A stretch of DNA of 64,000 bases from Streptomyces agglomeratus. Its GTDB lineage: Bacteria > Actinomycetota > Actinomycetes > Streptomycetales > Streptomycetaceae. The notes under the pieces are model-generated. The model was not told where the DNA came from and did no database searches. It saw only the letters and a program-made list of their open reading frames with translations. Location: assembly GCF_001746415.1 (NCBI RefSeq), contig NZ_MEHJ01000001.1, positions 124,001 to 188,000 of the forward strand, read 5' to 3'. Below are positions 44,270 through 52,831 of this stretch, one piece after another. The translations under genes and the position numbers were made by a program. Positions within the stretch are counted from its first letter, which is position 1. Each line of letters opens with the position of its first letter.

Positions 44270-46549
44270 TCAGTTCTGGTTGGTTCCCGACTGTATCGAG
44301 CCGATGTGGACCTCGATGTCAGCGGGCTCGGTCATGCGATCGTAGGCACGGTCCTTGAGCTTGGCCGCCTGCTGTTCACCGGCGAGGAGTGCCTGCCTCA
44401 TGGCTTGGGCGTCCTCGATCTCCTGCGTGGTAACGGGGTCGGCGGCGCTCGTCACGCCCTGCACGATCTCGACGTGCGTGCCGTCTGTTGGCATGAGTTC
44501 CGACCACTTCGCAAGGCAGCGGACGGGGGCAGGGGTTTCTTGGCACTCAGCGGTCAGCTCGGGTACTTCGTCCGGGTCGCCGATGATGTCGCCTCGGAAT
44601 GTTCGCAGCTCCTCGACGAGCTTTTCGAACGATGCCTCAATCTCTGGACTCAGCTGCTTGACGACGGCCTTTCCGTAGATCCAGCGTAGGGCCAGCAATT
44701 CCATGCCAGCACGCACTGGGAGATAGATCTTGGCCCAGCTGGCGTTGATGAAATCCGACGGGTCCAGTTCGGGATCACGTGTCGCCCCGGTGGACCACCA
44801 GCTCGGGTAGGCCACAAACGAGGCCCGTTCCCAGTCGAAGATACGCTGCCAGTAGTCGATCTCCCAGCACTCGTCGCGTACGCTCGCGGGGAAGTGCTGC
44901 TCAATGATCTGTGACACCATCTCGTTCACCGGATTCAGGCCCCGCTTGAGCTGCAGTTCGAAGGCGTCTCCGGCTTGGCGAGCCGTCTCGATAGCAGCGT
45001 CGCGTTTGTCGGTCCATTCCTTAAGAGCCGTTCGGTAAGTTGCGAGGTCGTCGTTGTATTTCGTGTCCTCGCCCACCTGCTGCACGATCGTCGGCTTCTC
45101 GCGGAAGCGCGCCTTCACCTGTAGCTCGATACCCGGGCCCCCCATCCATGGGGGCGCCCCGATGTGTACGCGCACCCTTAGCACCGAGGCACCGTCTGCG
45201 GCGGTGAGGTAGGGCGTTCCGACGACCCATCGGCTGATCGTGTCGAGTGGCCGGCGGGTGATGATGGCGAGGTTGTCCTCGATGAAGGCACGGTCGCCGT
45301 CCCACTCGAGGGCGCCGTCGTAGGGGATGTCGATGTCATAATCGGCGCGCATATCGCCGGTGAAGCCCCATTTATCCGCCGTTGCAACGGCAGAGGGAAA
45401 GACTCGGGTGGCGGGGGCCGTCGGGGTCGGCCCGCCAGCCGGTTCGGTCTTCTTCGGTTCCTGGGGGACAGGAGGCAGGCCGGCGATGGCCTTCGCCATG
45501 ATGGCCTCGCGGCCCTTGCGGATCTTGTCGAAGAACGTCTGCGCGGGATCCTTGACGCTCGGGGCCCAGCACAATCGTGCGCCGTAGCGCTCTTGTCGCA
45601 GTTCGAGGCGCTGCAGCACTTTGAAGTAGTGCAAGGTGATGGGGGTTGCCCGGTTGGGGTTGCGCACCGTGCGCTTCGATGTCGTCTCCAAGCCTTCCTC
45701 GGTGACGAGCTTGAAGTCCGTCTTGTGCTGGGTGCGGTAGCGGGCGGCCACCTTGGAGCTGGCCGTCTGGCTGTCCTTTACCGTGCGTCGGCTGCTCTCC
45801 TGGTGTGCCTCGGTGACATTCTTGGTGTAGCCCACGGTGTGGCTGGCGTTGAACTTTCCCCAGAAGAACTGCGGGCTCTCGTATTGGCCCGTGTGGCTGG
45901 CGTTGAGCCCCCAGCTGTCGGTGAGGGAGCGCTGTCGCTCGAAGCCCTCCTGGATTTCGGTGCTGAGGGTGCTCGTCAGTTCGATGTCGAACTGTCGTTC
46001 CGTCTCGTTCTGTTCCTCCAGTGTGAGCTGGCGCTTGGTGTAGGTCTTCTGCTCCAGCACAACTTCCTCGCCCGGGGCCAGCGCGAGGGAGTAGACATGC
46101 TCCCCCAGCGCGAATCCGACAGGCCGGATGCATGTGCGATCTAGGAAGGCGAACCCCAGATCGGACTGCAGCAACCCGGCCACGAACTCGGTTTCCTGCC
46201 CGCCGAGGAGAGTTGGCCGGTGATCCGGCGGCACTCGTTCGCCCATCGTAGGATCGGTGGTCGGAAGGGTCTCCTGCGCAGCGTCCATGTTGTTGGCCTG
46301 CCACAGGCGGCTCCACCCAAGGTCCTTGAGGATGTGCGGCAGCACATCGCTGTCCAGTCCGCCGTATCCGCCGTATCGCAGGGCCTCCAGGAGGGACTGC
46401 TTCGTGTAAAAGGGCAGGATCGGTGTTACGCCGTCGTCGAAGGTGATGAGGACGGGTACGAAGTAGTTGGAATACACGTATCGGTCGGAAAATGCCGGCG
46501 TGAAGCCGAGTGCGCTCGTGTCGACCGACGCGACCACGATTTCCCCCAT
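44270..46549 (-). CDS. Large protein of unknown family (759 aa), operon partner
   Basis: No family recognised. I see no signal peptide and no membrane helix. Residues about 1-160 look globular (FSDRYVYSNYFVPVLITFDD, DVLPHILKDLGWSRLW). Residues 160-330 are rich in Ser, Thr, Glu and Asn in alternating patterns (ELTSTLSTEIQEGFERQRSL, NASHTVGYTKNVTEAHQESS, TASSKVAARYRTQHKTDFKL). NPNRATPITLHYFKVLQRLE follows, then a Pro-rich linker near 400, a beta-rich part (GASVLRVRVHIGAPPW) and a helical C-terminus (TTQEIEDAQAMRQALLAGEQ). The ATG at 46549 has GGGAGG six bases upstream. It starts 23 bp after the 693-residue gene, so the two form an operon. Surface or structural roles are possible but unproven. 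Confidence 0.75.
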   Translation of the reverse strand: MGEIVVASVDTSALGFTPAFSDRYVYSNYFVPVLITFDDGVTPILPFYTKQSLLEALRYGGYGGLDSDVLPHILKDLGWSRLWQANNMDAAQETLPTTDPTMGERVPPDHRPTLLGGQETEFVAGLLQSDLGFAFLDRTCIRPVGFALGEHVYSLALAPGEEVVLEQKTYTKRQLTLEEQNETERQFDIELTSTLSTEIQEGFERQRSLTDSWGLNASHTGQYESPQFFWGKFNASHTVGYTKNVTEAHQESSRRTVKDSQTASSKVAARYRTQHKTDFKLVTEEGLETTSKRTVRNPNRATPITLHYFKVLQRLELRQERYGARLCWAPSVKDPAQTFFDKIRKGREAIMAKAIAGLPPVPQEPKKTEPAGGPTPTAPATRVFPSAVATADKWGFTGDMRADYDIDIPYDGALEWDGDRAFIEDNLAIITRRPLDTISRWVVGTPYLTAADGASVLRVRVHIGAPPWMGGPGIELQVKARFREKPTIVQQVGEDTKYNDDLATYRTALKEWTDKRDAAIETARQAGDAFELQLKRGLNPVNEMVSQIIEQHFPASVRDECWEIDYWQRIFDWERASFVAYPSWWSTGATRDPELDPSDFINASWAKIYLPVRAGMELLALRWIYGKAVVKQLSPEIEASFEKLVEELRTFRGDIIGDPDEVPELTAECQETPAPVRCLAKWSELMPTDGTHVEIVQGVTSAADPVTTQEIEDAQAMRQALLAGEQQAAKLKDRAYDRMTEPADIEVHIGSIQSGTNQN

Positions 46550-46572
46550 AGCCTGCCTCCCTGGCTTGCGCA

Positions 46573-48654
46573 TCATTTCTTGAAGAGCGAGTTCAGACCC
46601 TTGTAGAGCATTTCGTGCGACAGCACGAACCACGTCTCGCCGAAAACGGAGCGCAGCGCGGCCTGGCGGACGACGGTCTCGCGCACCGCGTGCCTGGTGA
46701 GGTGCTCCAAGTGACGGAGGACCTCGGCCGGTGGGCCGTCACCCAGCGCTTGCTGGTACGCCTGGGCGATGGCTTCCCAGTTGCCGTCGAAGTCCTTGCC
46801 CAGGTCATCGACGACCTTGCCCCAGGCGCGCTCATGCGCGTCGAGTTTGGTGGAGGACGTCCAGTCGATGTTTGTCACCCGGCGCGTGGCGGGGTCGACA
46901 AGGAGGAGATCGGATTGGAGGTCGCCGACTGTGGTGCTCGCCTTCCAGCCGAACTGTTTGCTGAGGTGACTCGCCAATGCCTTCTCTGTGTCTGCTGCCG
47001 CGTTGGCCTCGAAGCCGATCAGCTTGAGCAGGACATCGCGGTCTGGTCGGTCCAAAAGCATCTGTGCGACCGTACGATCCAGCGCTCCGCCTGCCCCCTT
47101 GAGTGCCGCCTCGAATTCGGGGCTGGAGGCGCGCAATGCCTCGATCGTGGTCCGCAGGCTCCGCTCGGTGAACACCTTCAGCCCGGGTGGACCCTGCGCA
47201 ATCAGCTGCCCCACTTCCGCTGCCATCCGTTGGTGGACAAGCTGGCCAAGCTCCCGCGGATTGACCCGGCCTGCCTTGCGGAGGTCCAGGAAGGCGCCGT
47301 AGGCCACCTCTTGCAACCGCCTGTTGAGGTGAGTGCTCAGCCGCTGTTCGAGCTGCGCCGCCCGTGCTGCCTTGACGGCGGCGGCCGAGGCATCGTTCAT
47401 AAGGGTGGGGGCCTTCGCCTCGGCCAAGAAGTCATCGAGACCTACAAGGATCGCATCAAGCGCCTCGTCTAGCTCCGCCCGTGTGGCCTGCCGACCTGCC
47501 GATGACACGGTCTCGGACATCGCTGCCATGAACAGAGGCTTGTTCTCCCGGCTCACCAGCACGCCGAACCGTGTCCCGGCGCCTGCTCCGGCAAAAGCCT
47601 CCGCGTGAGCCGCCTGGAACACTACCGCCAGGCTCAGGTCGCCGTGGACCAGCAGGGCTCGGCCCTGCTGGATCAGCGGCCGCAGTACCTCCGGTGGGAA
47701 CAGGGTGCGCAGGAATTCCATCCCGACTCGCGGCGCTCCCTCCACGGCAGCTTTGCCGAGCGCGACAAGGAGCGCGGCCAGTTCGCGGACAACGAGTCGC
47801 CCTTGGGCAGCGACCCCCCGGACGGTCTGCAGGAGCAAGGGCACGTAGCGGGCAGCGGCTCGCGCGGTAACCCGCAGGAGTTTTACCAGCGCCGCAATCC
47901 CGGTGAGCAATTGCCACAAGTCACCGGCGATGCGCCCGAGCAGCCTGCCGGCCTCGAAGGGGTCGAGGTTTTCCAGATGCCGCTCGAACTCCTGCTCCCA
48001 GCCACGCCAGACCCCCAGTACCTTGTCTGGGACGGCTGCGGGGTTGAGCGAGGCTACGACGCCGCTGAACGCCTGCCGGACGACCAATGCCTGCCGATCG
48101 ATCCTCAATACGCCGGCAGCCGGGTCAGTGGAGAGCAGGAACAAGGTGCGGAACTGCTCTTGCTGCAGGCGGACGATGAGCTGCACGAGCCTGCCCAGGT
48201 CGACGACAACCGTCGCGAAGGAGTCAGCAACTCCGACGACAAACCCCTCAAAGAAGAGCTTGGGGTTGATGGCATTCCAGGCAGAGTAGTGCCGGATGGC
48301 GTCCAAGAGCACAGGATCAAGAGTCAGCAGGAATCGGCGGAAGGCACCGTCACGATCGACGTCCACCGCCGCGAGGTCAAAAAACTCCTCCGCTATGCCG
48401 AGCTTGGCCAGCAGGGATACCAGGTCCCAGACGTTGGCGGAGGTGATGCGGTTGCGCATGGCCTCGAGTACGCGCTCACGTGTGAGCCAGCGGGTCGCGT
48501 GGGCGCGGACGTAATACTGGACCGTCAATCCAACGAACTCAACACGGGGATCAGGGGTCCGCTCACCATAGACCTGACGGAGAGTTCCTTCGGGAACCGC
48601 CGGGACCGTCCACCAGTCCCTCAGCATCACTCGCCGCTCGTCGGATCCTGCCAT
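46573..48654 (-). CDS. Large helical protein of unknown family (693 aa), possible nuclease-like C-terminus
   Basis: No family recognised. The N-terminal 150 residues are mixed (MLRDWWTVPAVPEGTLRQVY, VWDLVSLLAKLGIAEEFFDL). The centre is strongly helical (LGRIAGDLWQLLTGIAALVK, LRVTARAAARYVPLLLQTVR). The C-terminal 120 residues contain DLQSDLLLVDPATRRVTNID followed by WTSSTK, with Asp582, Asp597 and Lys603. The spacing is reminiscent of PD-(D/E)xK folds, but the usual ExK reads DWT, so this is only a suggestion. It starts at an ATG after a G-rich stretch. First gene of the operon with the 759-residue protein; neither has visible secretion signals. Confidence 0.75.
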   Translation of the reverse strand: MAGSDERRVMLRDWWTVPAVPEGTLRQVYGERTPDPRVEFVGLTVQYYVRAHATRWLTRERVLEAMRNRITSANVWDLVSLLAKLGIAEEFFDLAAVDVDRDGAFRRFLLTLDPVLLDAIRHYSAWNAINPKLFFEGFVVGVADSFATVVVDLGRLVQLIVRLQQEQFRTLFLLSTDPAAGVLRIDRQALVVRQAFSGVVASLNPAAVPDKVLGVWRGWEQEFERHLENLDPFEAGRLLGRIAGDLWQLLTGIAALVKLLRVTARAAARYVPLLLQTVRGVAAQGRLVVRELAALLVALGKAAVEGAPRVGMEFLRTLFPPEVLRPLIQQGRALLVHGDLSLAVVFQAAHAEAFAGAGAGTRFGVLVSRENKPLFMAAMSETVSSAGRQATRAELDEALDAILVGLDDFLAEAKAPTLMNDASAAAVKAARAAQLEQRLSTHLNRRLQEVAYGAFLDLRKAGRVNPRELGQLVHQRMAAEVGQLIAQGPPGLKVFTERSLRTTIEALRASSPEFEAALKGAGGALDRTVAQMLLDRPDRDVLLKLIGFEANAAADTEKALASHLSKQFGWKASTTVGDLQSDLLLVDPATRRVTNIDWTSSTKLDAHERAWGKVVDDLGKDFDGNWEAIAQAYQQALGDGPPAEVLRHLEHLTRHAVRETVVRQAALRSVFGETWFVLSHEMLYKGLNSLFKK

Positions 48655-48990
48655 CGCCCCCCCCGACCGCCGGCAGCACGCACTTCATTGGCACACAACG
48701 TGCCGACATCCATCACGGTCTGTCCCGTGATGAGCAAGGTAGCCGAAGGAAGCGGTATAACGCTATGCGTGTGCATGCCTACCGATCGGTCACTTCGTTC
48801 TCCCCCTTGAGTGCATTCCGTATCGCTGCCCTTCAATGAAGCCTCTGTCACGGTAAATGCCGGATCTACTGCGGCAGGGCCTCTACGGTGATCATCGCGA
48901 CCTGCGGCGGGCCACTCCAGCCGCCGGGGCGAGGTGTACGCATTAATTGCGGCAGGACTGGAAGGGTGGACGGACGTAACGATCGAACCA
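48655..48990. other. Intergenic upstream region of the two-gene operon
   Basis: Presumably contains the promoter of the operon at 44270-48654. I found no confident -10/-35 pair. It includes less GC-rich stretches (for example around 48715-48790) than the flanking genes. The plus-strand integrase relic begins at its right end. Confidence 0.4.
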
Positions 48991-49930
48991 ATGACCGAGT
49001 CCGGGAGTGGGGGCGCGCTCCGGCTGCCGCGCGCCCGGGTGGTGCCCCTGCCCGCCCCGCCCTCGTCGTACACCGCGGCGGTCGAGCGGTACCTCACCGG
49101 TGCGGGCATCGCGCGGATCTACCGGATCTCGCTGACGACGTGGGGGTGGATGCTCGCCGGCGGGGCGGCGCCGACCGGTAGAGTACGGCCCGCCGGGGCG
49201 CGAAGCCGCCCGTCTTCCCCGTCGCCGCGATCGACGATCCGGCGCTGCCGGAAGTGCTGGCCGAGCACCGGGAGTTGTCCATCGCGCGCAAGGCGATCGG
49301 CTGGTGGCAGCGCCAGGGCTGGATTGACAGTGACCCGACGATCGGCATCGAGCGGCGGCCAGCACCGCCGGACCGCGCCAAGGCCCTAGCCGAGAACCAG
49401 ATCGCCGCCCTATGGCGCTTGGACTCGCCCTACGGGAGAAGACGTTCTGGAAGATGCTCTACGAGTCGGCAGCCCGCGCCGACGAGGTGCTGTGCCTGAA
49501 CGTGGAAGACCTGTACCCACAGGACAAGCGCGGGAAGATCACTGCCAAGGGCGGGCGGCGGAGTGGGTTCACTGGCAGTCCGGCACCGCCCGGCTCGCCC
49601 CGACTGATCGCCCGCCGCACCCGCGGCCCGCTGTTCCTCACCGACCGCAAGGCCCCAGCCGGAACGCCGACGCTCGACGTGTGCCTGGAGACCGGCCGGG
49701 CCCGGCTCTCCTACCGGCGGGCCGAGGAGATCTTCGAGGAGAACACCCGGCGGCTGGCCAACCCGCTCGCCTCGCCCGAGGACATTGAGGACCTGGACGG
49801 CTGGACCCTGCACCGGCTGCGGCACTCCGCGCTCACGCACGACGCGGAGGGCGGCACCTCCACCCCGATGCTGCTGGCCCGCTCCCGTCACGCCTCCGTG
49901 CGCTCCTTGGAGCGGTACGCCCGCCAATGA
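48991..49930 (+). pseudogene. Tyrosine recombinase/integrase, multiply frameshifted
   Basis: The N-terminal arm reads LPAPPSSYTAAVERYLTGAG and IYRISLTTWGWMLAG. After shifts near 49190 and 49430 the sequence continues as LAEHRELSIARKAIGWWQRQ, then REKTFWKMLYESAARADEVL then CLNVEDL (catalytic Arg region), and DGWTLHRLRHSALTHDAEGG (HxLRH), ARSRHASVRSLERYA (catalytic His; the final Tyr region follows). At least two indels inactivate it. It is probably the integrase of a lost integrative element or part of an integron-like recombinase array. Confidence 0.85.
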
Positions 49931-50109
49931 TCCCCGGTTGGCCCTACTCCTTCCTTGCCGCTGTGGAGCCGGGCCGGACGTCGTGGACGGCCGTGTTGGA
50001 CGTGCTCCGGCTACGGCCCTGGGACGACGCGATGGCAGTCACCGCCAGCCAGGTCCGAGAGGGTGCACTCCGCTGCTGTTTACGCCATGGCTCACGCAAG
50101 GGCGCCCGC

Positions 50110-50230
50110 AGACCTTCGCCCTGCTCCACCAACCTCGCCGTCTGCTGGGAACGCCGAACCGAACTCCACGACGCCTTCGTATCCCTCGCTTGCAGCCTCA
50201 TCTACTGGAGACGCCGAAACACCGATCATG
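50110..50230 (+). pseudogene. IS5-family transposase C-terminal scrap
   Basis: FALLHQPRRL in one frame and CWERRTELHDAFVSLACSLI then YWRRR in the next match the usual ending of Streptomyces IS5-type transposases. Nothing upstream is recognisable, so only about 40 codons remain. Confidence 0.65.
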
Positions 50231-50281
50231 ATCGTGTTGCCAGCTCTAAGGGGAAAGCAACCGCAGTCGCAGGGGGCGGTC

Positions 50282-51562
50282 TTAATCTCCTGATTCAAAT
50301 CGCCGCCGGGCGGCACTCAACGGCTTCTTGTCGATGAAGTAGAGTATGGCGGCTTCGCCAAGAGCCTTCGTCCCGGCCGTGGCCACCGCACCGGAGACCA
50401 CGTTTCCTGCCATGGGCAACAGCTTCACAAGCGCCCTAGAAATCTCCCGGAACGCCAGCCCAGCTCCGACATTTACTCCTAGACCTGTGAGCAATTCTCG
50501 AGCCGACGCAAGCGATATCTCCTTCCCGGAAATGTACGCGATCACGACGATCATCACGGCTTGCAGTGCTGCGATGAAGGGCAAGTCCGCAAACGGTATT
50601 GGCTGAATACCGATGACGCCACACACAGCTGCAACCATCCCTACTACCGTCCTCGCCGCACGCTTTTGCACCACGCGGAATTGTGCCAGACGAACGAAGG
50701 CAAGCTGAGCTGCATCCGGAAGGATTTCCTGCATCCTGAGAGCCAGGGTGTCGATATTCCAGCGATAATCCCGACGGTGGTTGATATTGCCGGCGTCATC
50801 GAAGATCATGAGTGCCGACGTGGGAACCGCCTCGCATGCCACATTAGCCGATAGGTACGTACTAGCTTTTAAGTGCCGAGCGAGAATCATGCATGCCCTG
50901 CGCACATTTTCCATCTTCTCCTCGTCCTCGCTGTCGTGGGGTGGGAACCTGACGTCTCCGGGAGGAAGTTCGTCGCAGTGTGTTAGTACCGGGACCACCT
51001 TCACTTCTGTTTTGTGAACGCGGCAGGCTTCGCGATGAACCAATTCGAGGGCTGCCAAGTCCCCAGTGATTGCGGAATCGACCTCCGTTGCCTTGACAAG
51101 GAAAAGGATGATATCCGGGCACTTGTCTCGAACGGCTGTCAGTAGCGATTCTTCTGCAGAAGCTGCAGGGTCGTCTTCGACCGGCTTGGATCCTTCCTGA
51201 ACGCCGCGAGTGTCAAGAAGCTCGATTTCCCTACCGGCGACAGAACATACCTCCCATTGCGCCTTACCGGTCGTTGCGCCAACCCCCGTTTTTCTCACCT
51301 GCGCGCCGAGTAGGGCGTTCGTCAATGCTGATTTCCCAGCGCCGCGCCTGCCCACCATCATGACGCGGGGATTGCGCCGCTCCTGGAGCATGGCTAGCAG
51401 TTGCGATATCTCTTCTTGAACCCGGGTGCGAGCAGGTTCCGGAAGGATATCCAGCATGGACAGCAATTTGTTAAGAGTATCGTCCAGATTCCGCAGTTCA
51501 TCGTCTGGGTTTTCAGGCACGTCCCCACCCCAAATGTTTGATCCCGGATATAATCCGCGCAT
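50282..51562 (-). CDS. P-loop GTPase with C-terminal membrane region (Era-like, DUF697-like)
   Basis: A 426-residue GTPase. A helical lead (LNKLLSMLDILPEPARTRVQ) precedes the G domain: G1 GRRGAGKS (71-78), a Thr-rich switch (GVGATTGKA), G3 DTRG (117-120) and G4-like VLTHCDE. The C-terminal 180 residues hold long hydrophobic segments (GMVAAVCGVIGIQPIPFADL, FIAALQAVMIVVIAYISG, AGNVVSGAVATAGTKALGEA), as in YcjF/DUF697-type GTPases that act at membranes. The gene has visibly lower GC and more rare AT-ending codons than its neighbours, which suggests separate acquisition. The start is the ATG at 51562; a GTG at 51520 is possible. It stands alone. Confidence 0.85.
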   Translation of the reverse strand: MRGLYPGSNIWGGDVPENPDDELRNLDDTLNKLLSMLDILPEPARTRVQEEISQLLAMLQERRNPRVMMVGRRGAGKSALTNALLGAQVRKTGVGATTGKAQWEVCSVAGREIELLDTRGVQEGSKPVEDDPAASAEESLLTAVRDKCPDIILFLVKATEVDSAITGDLAALELVHREACRVHKTEVKVVPVLTHCDELPPGDVRFPPHDSEDEEKMENVRRACMILARHLKASTYLSANVACEAVPTSALMIFDDAGNINHRRDYRWNIDTLALRMQEILPDAAQLAFVRLAQFRVVQKRAARTVVGMVAAVCGVIGIQPIPFADLPFIAALQAVMIVVIAYISGKEISLASARELLTGLGVNVGAGLAFREISRALVKLLPMAGNVVSGAVATAGTKALGEAAILYFIDKKPLSAARRRFESGD

Positions 51563-51756
51563 CACCAAAACCTGACCGTCACCGGAGGTGCAAATGGCCA
51601 ATGCGTCGGATCCCCCTGCTGGCGCGCAGTTTTTTGGCCGCCGACCCGAAAAGTACCTGGACTACCTCTACCTGTCACCGGCGTGCGGATTGTCTCTCGC
51701 ACGCCCCCGTGCGCCCCTACGACAACCCCCGGGCTTTGCGAGCGGTGCACTCCGGC

Positions 51757-51861
51757 GATGTCCCGCCACCCCGAGCGACGGAAGCTGGCCCGGTTCTACG
51801 GCGCGACCGACGTCGTCGAGGAACGCGGCGAGGCCGGCGTGGCGAAGATCAAGGAACGTTC
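51757..51861 (+). pseudogene. Zinc-type alcohol dehydrogenase fragment
   Basis: About 35 codons reading RHPERRKLARFYGATDVVEE then RGEAGVAKIKE, the nucleotide-binding segment of zinc-dependent alcohol dehydrogenases (usually GATDIVxERGxEGVxRIKELT). Nothing else of the enzyme is present. The surrounding 51563-52440 holds no intact gene. Confidence 0.65.
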
Positions 51862-51955
51862 AATTCGAGAGGCCAGCAGCCATTTGTGGCACTGGTCCAG
51901 ACGACGACCGGAAGACATTTTCCCAGTCCTTTCTGTCGGAGTCGCAGAGTGAGTG

Positions 51956-51997
51956 ACAGGCCCTGGCACGGATTGGACCCCTGACGCCAGGGCCTGT
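51956..51997. terminator. Perfect 12-bp stem hairpin
   Basis: ACAGGCCCTGGC (51956-51967) pairs exactly with GCCAGGGCCTGT (51986-51997) across an 18-base loop. It is not attached to any intact gene now. It may be a terminator that survived the loss of its gene; no T run follows. Confidence 0.5.
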
Positions 51998-52441
51998 CTG
52001 TTCGCCGGTTCGAATACCGGTGCCGGGACAGTACTTCTCCGACCGACCGTCGCGCCATCGACACGGAGCGTTATGGCCGATGACGACCACGCGGTCCACT
52101 CAAAACCCGGAGACGGCCAGGATTTCGCGCAATGCATCGCGTTTTACTCATGCAAAATCAAAAGCGAAATTGAATGGCAAGCATCGCGAGGCGCTTCGAT
52201 CACAAGTGGCCTCCTGTGCGGGTTGCGCATTTCGGGGCGGCTGCCGCTCACTGTCCGGTGATCCGACAAACCCGGGCAACCCACCCCCACAGGGCCCGGC
52301 CCCTGTGATGAACGTCTCGTTTAGCTTTGTCGCGTCCCGATCAACGAAGTAGGCGCACTCGGGCGCCACGGCACAGTCGGTTTCGTCTCAACTCATACTG
52401 GCGGATGATGCCTGGCTGACCGGAGGACTAGCACCGGCGCC

Positions 52442-52668
52442 TGCAGGACCCCCGACTGTCGCCGGGGCGCATGCCGGGGTCGTATACGGCGAGGATCGCC
52501 GCGTCGTGACCGCCCGCGAGCCGCGCCACGGTCGATGGGTCCGTCACGTCCCCGTCGGCCCGCCCTGTGTCGTGACCTCGTGGCCCCGGCGCTGGCCTCC
52601 GCCACGGCCGCCCGGCTCACCCGTCCGCCCGACCCGAACACGAGGATCCTGCTGCTCTTCGCTTCCAT
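52442..52668 (-). pseudogene. NAD(P)-binding (NmrA/SDR-like) protein, 5' fragment
   Basis: Starts SSRILVFGSGGRVSRAAVAE, the Rossmann GxGGRxxR motif of atypical short-chain dehydrogenases. A frameshift near 52585 moves the continuation (GHEVTT, GDVTDPSTVARLAGGHDAAI, LAVYDPGM) to another frame, and the gene ends after about 75 codons. Dead. Confidence 0.7.
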
Positions 52669-52831
52669 ATGCGAGAACGTGGGCCGGGGGCTGGTTTCCG
52701 ATCGGATACCGCCCTACGGTGTGGATCATGACCAAGCCGCAGGCCGAACGGACCCATTGGATCCTGAAGATGTTCGACCCCGTCTGTCCGTCCCAGCTGG
52801 TGCCGTAGAGCCTGGATGGCCCGTTGTGTCA

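Noticed and set aside
51980..52035. tRNA-like T-arm sequence (GGTTCGAATACCGG) near a hairpin
   Set aside because: The loop and stem lengths do not fit a T arm, no acceptor or anticodon arms were found within tRNA distance, and no matching 5' strand exists.
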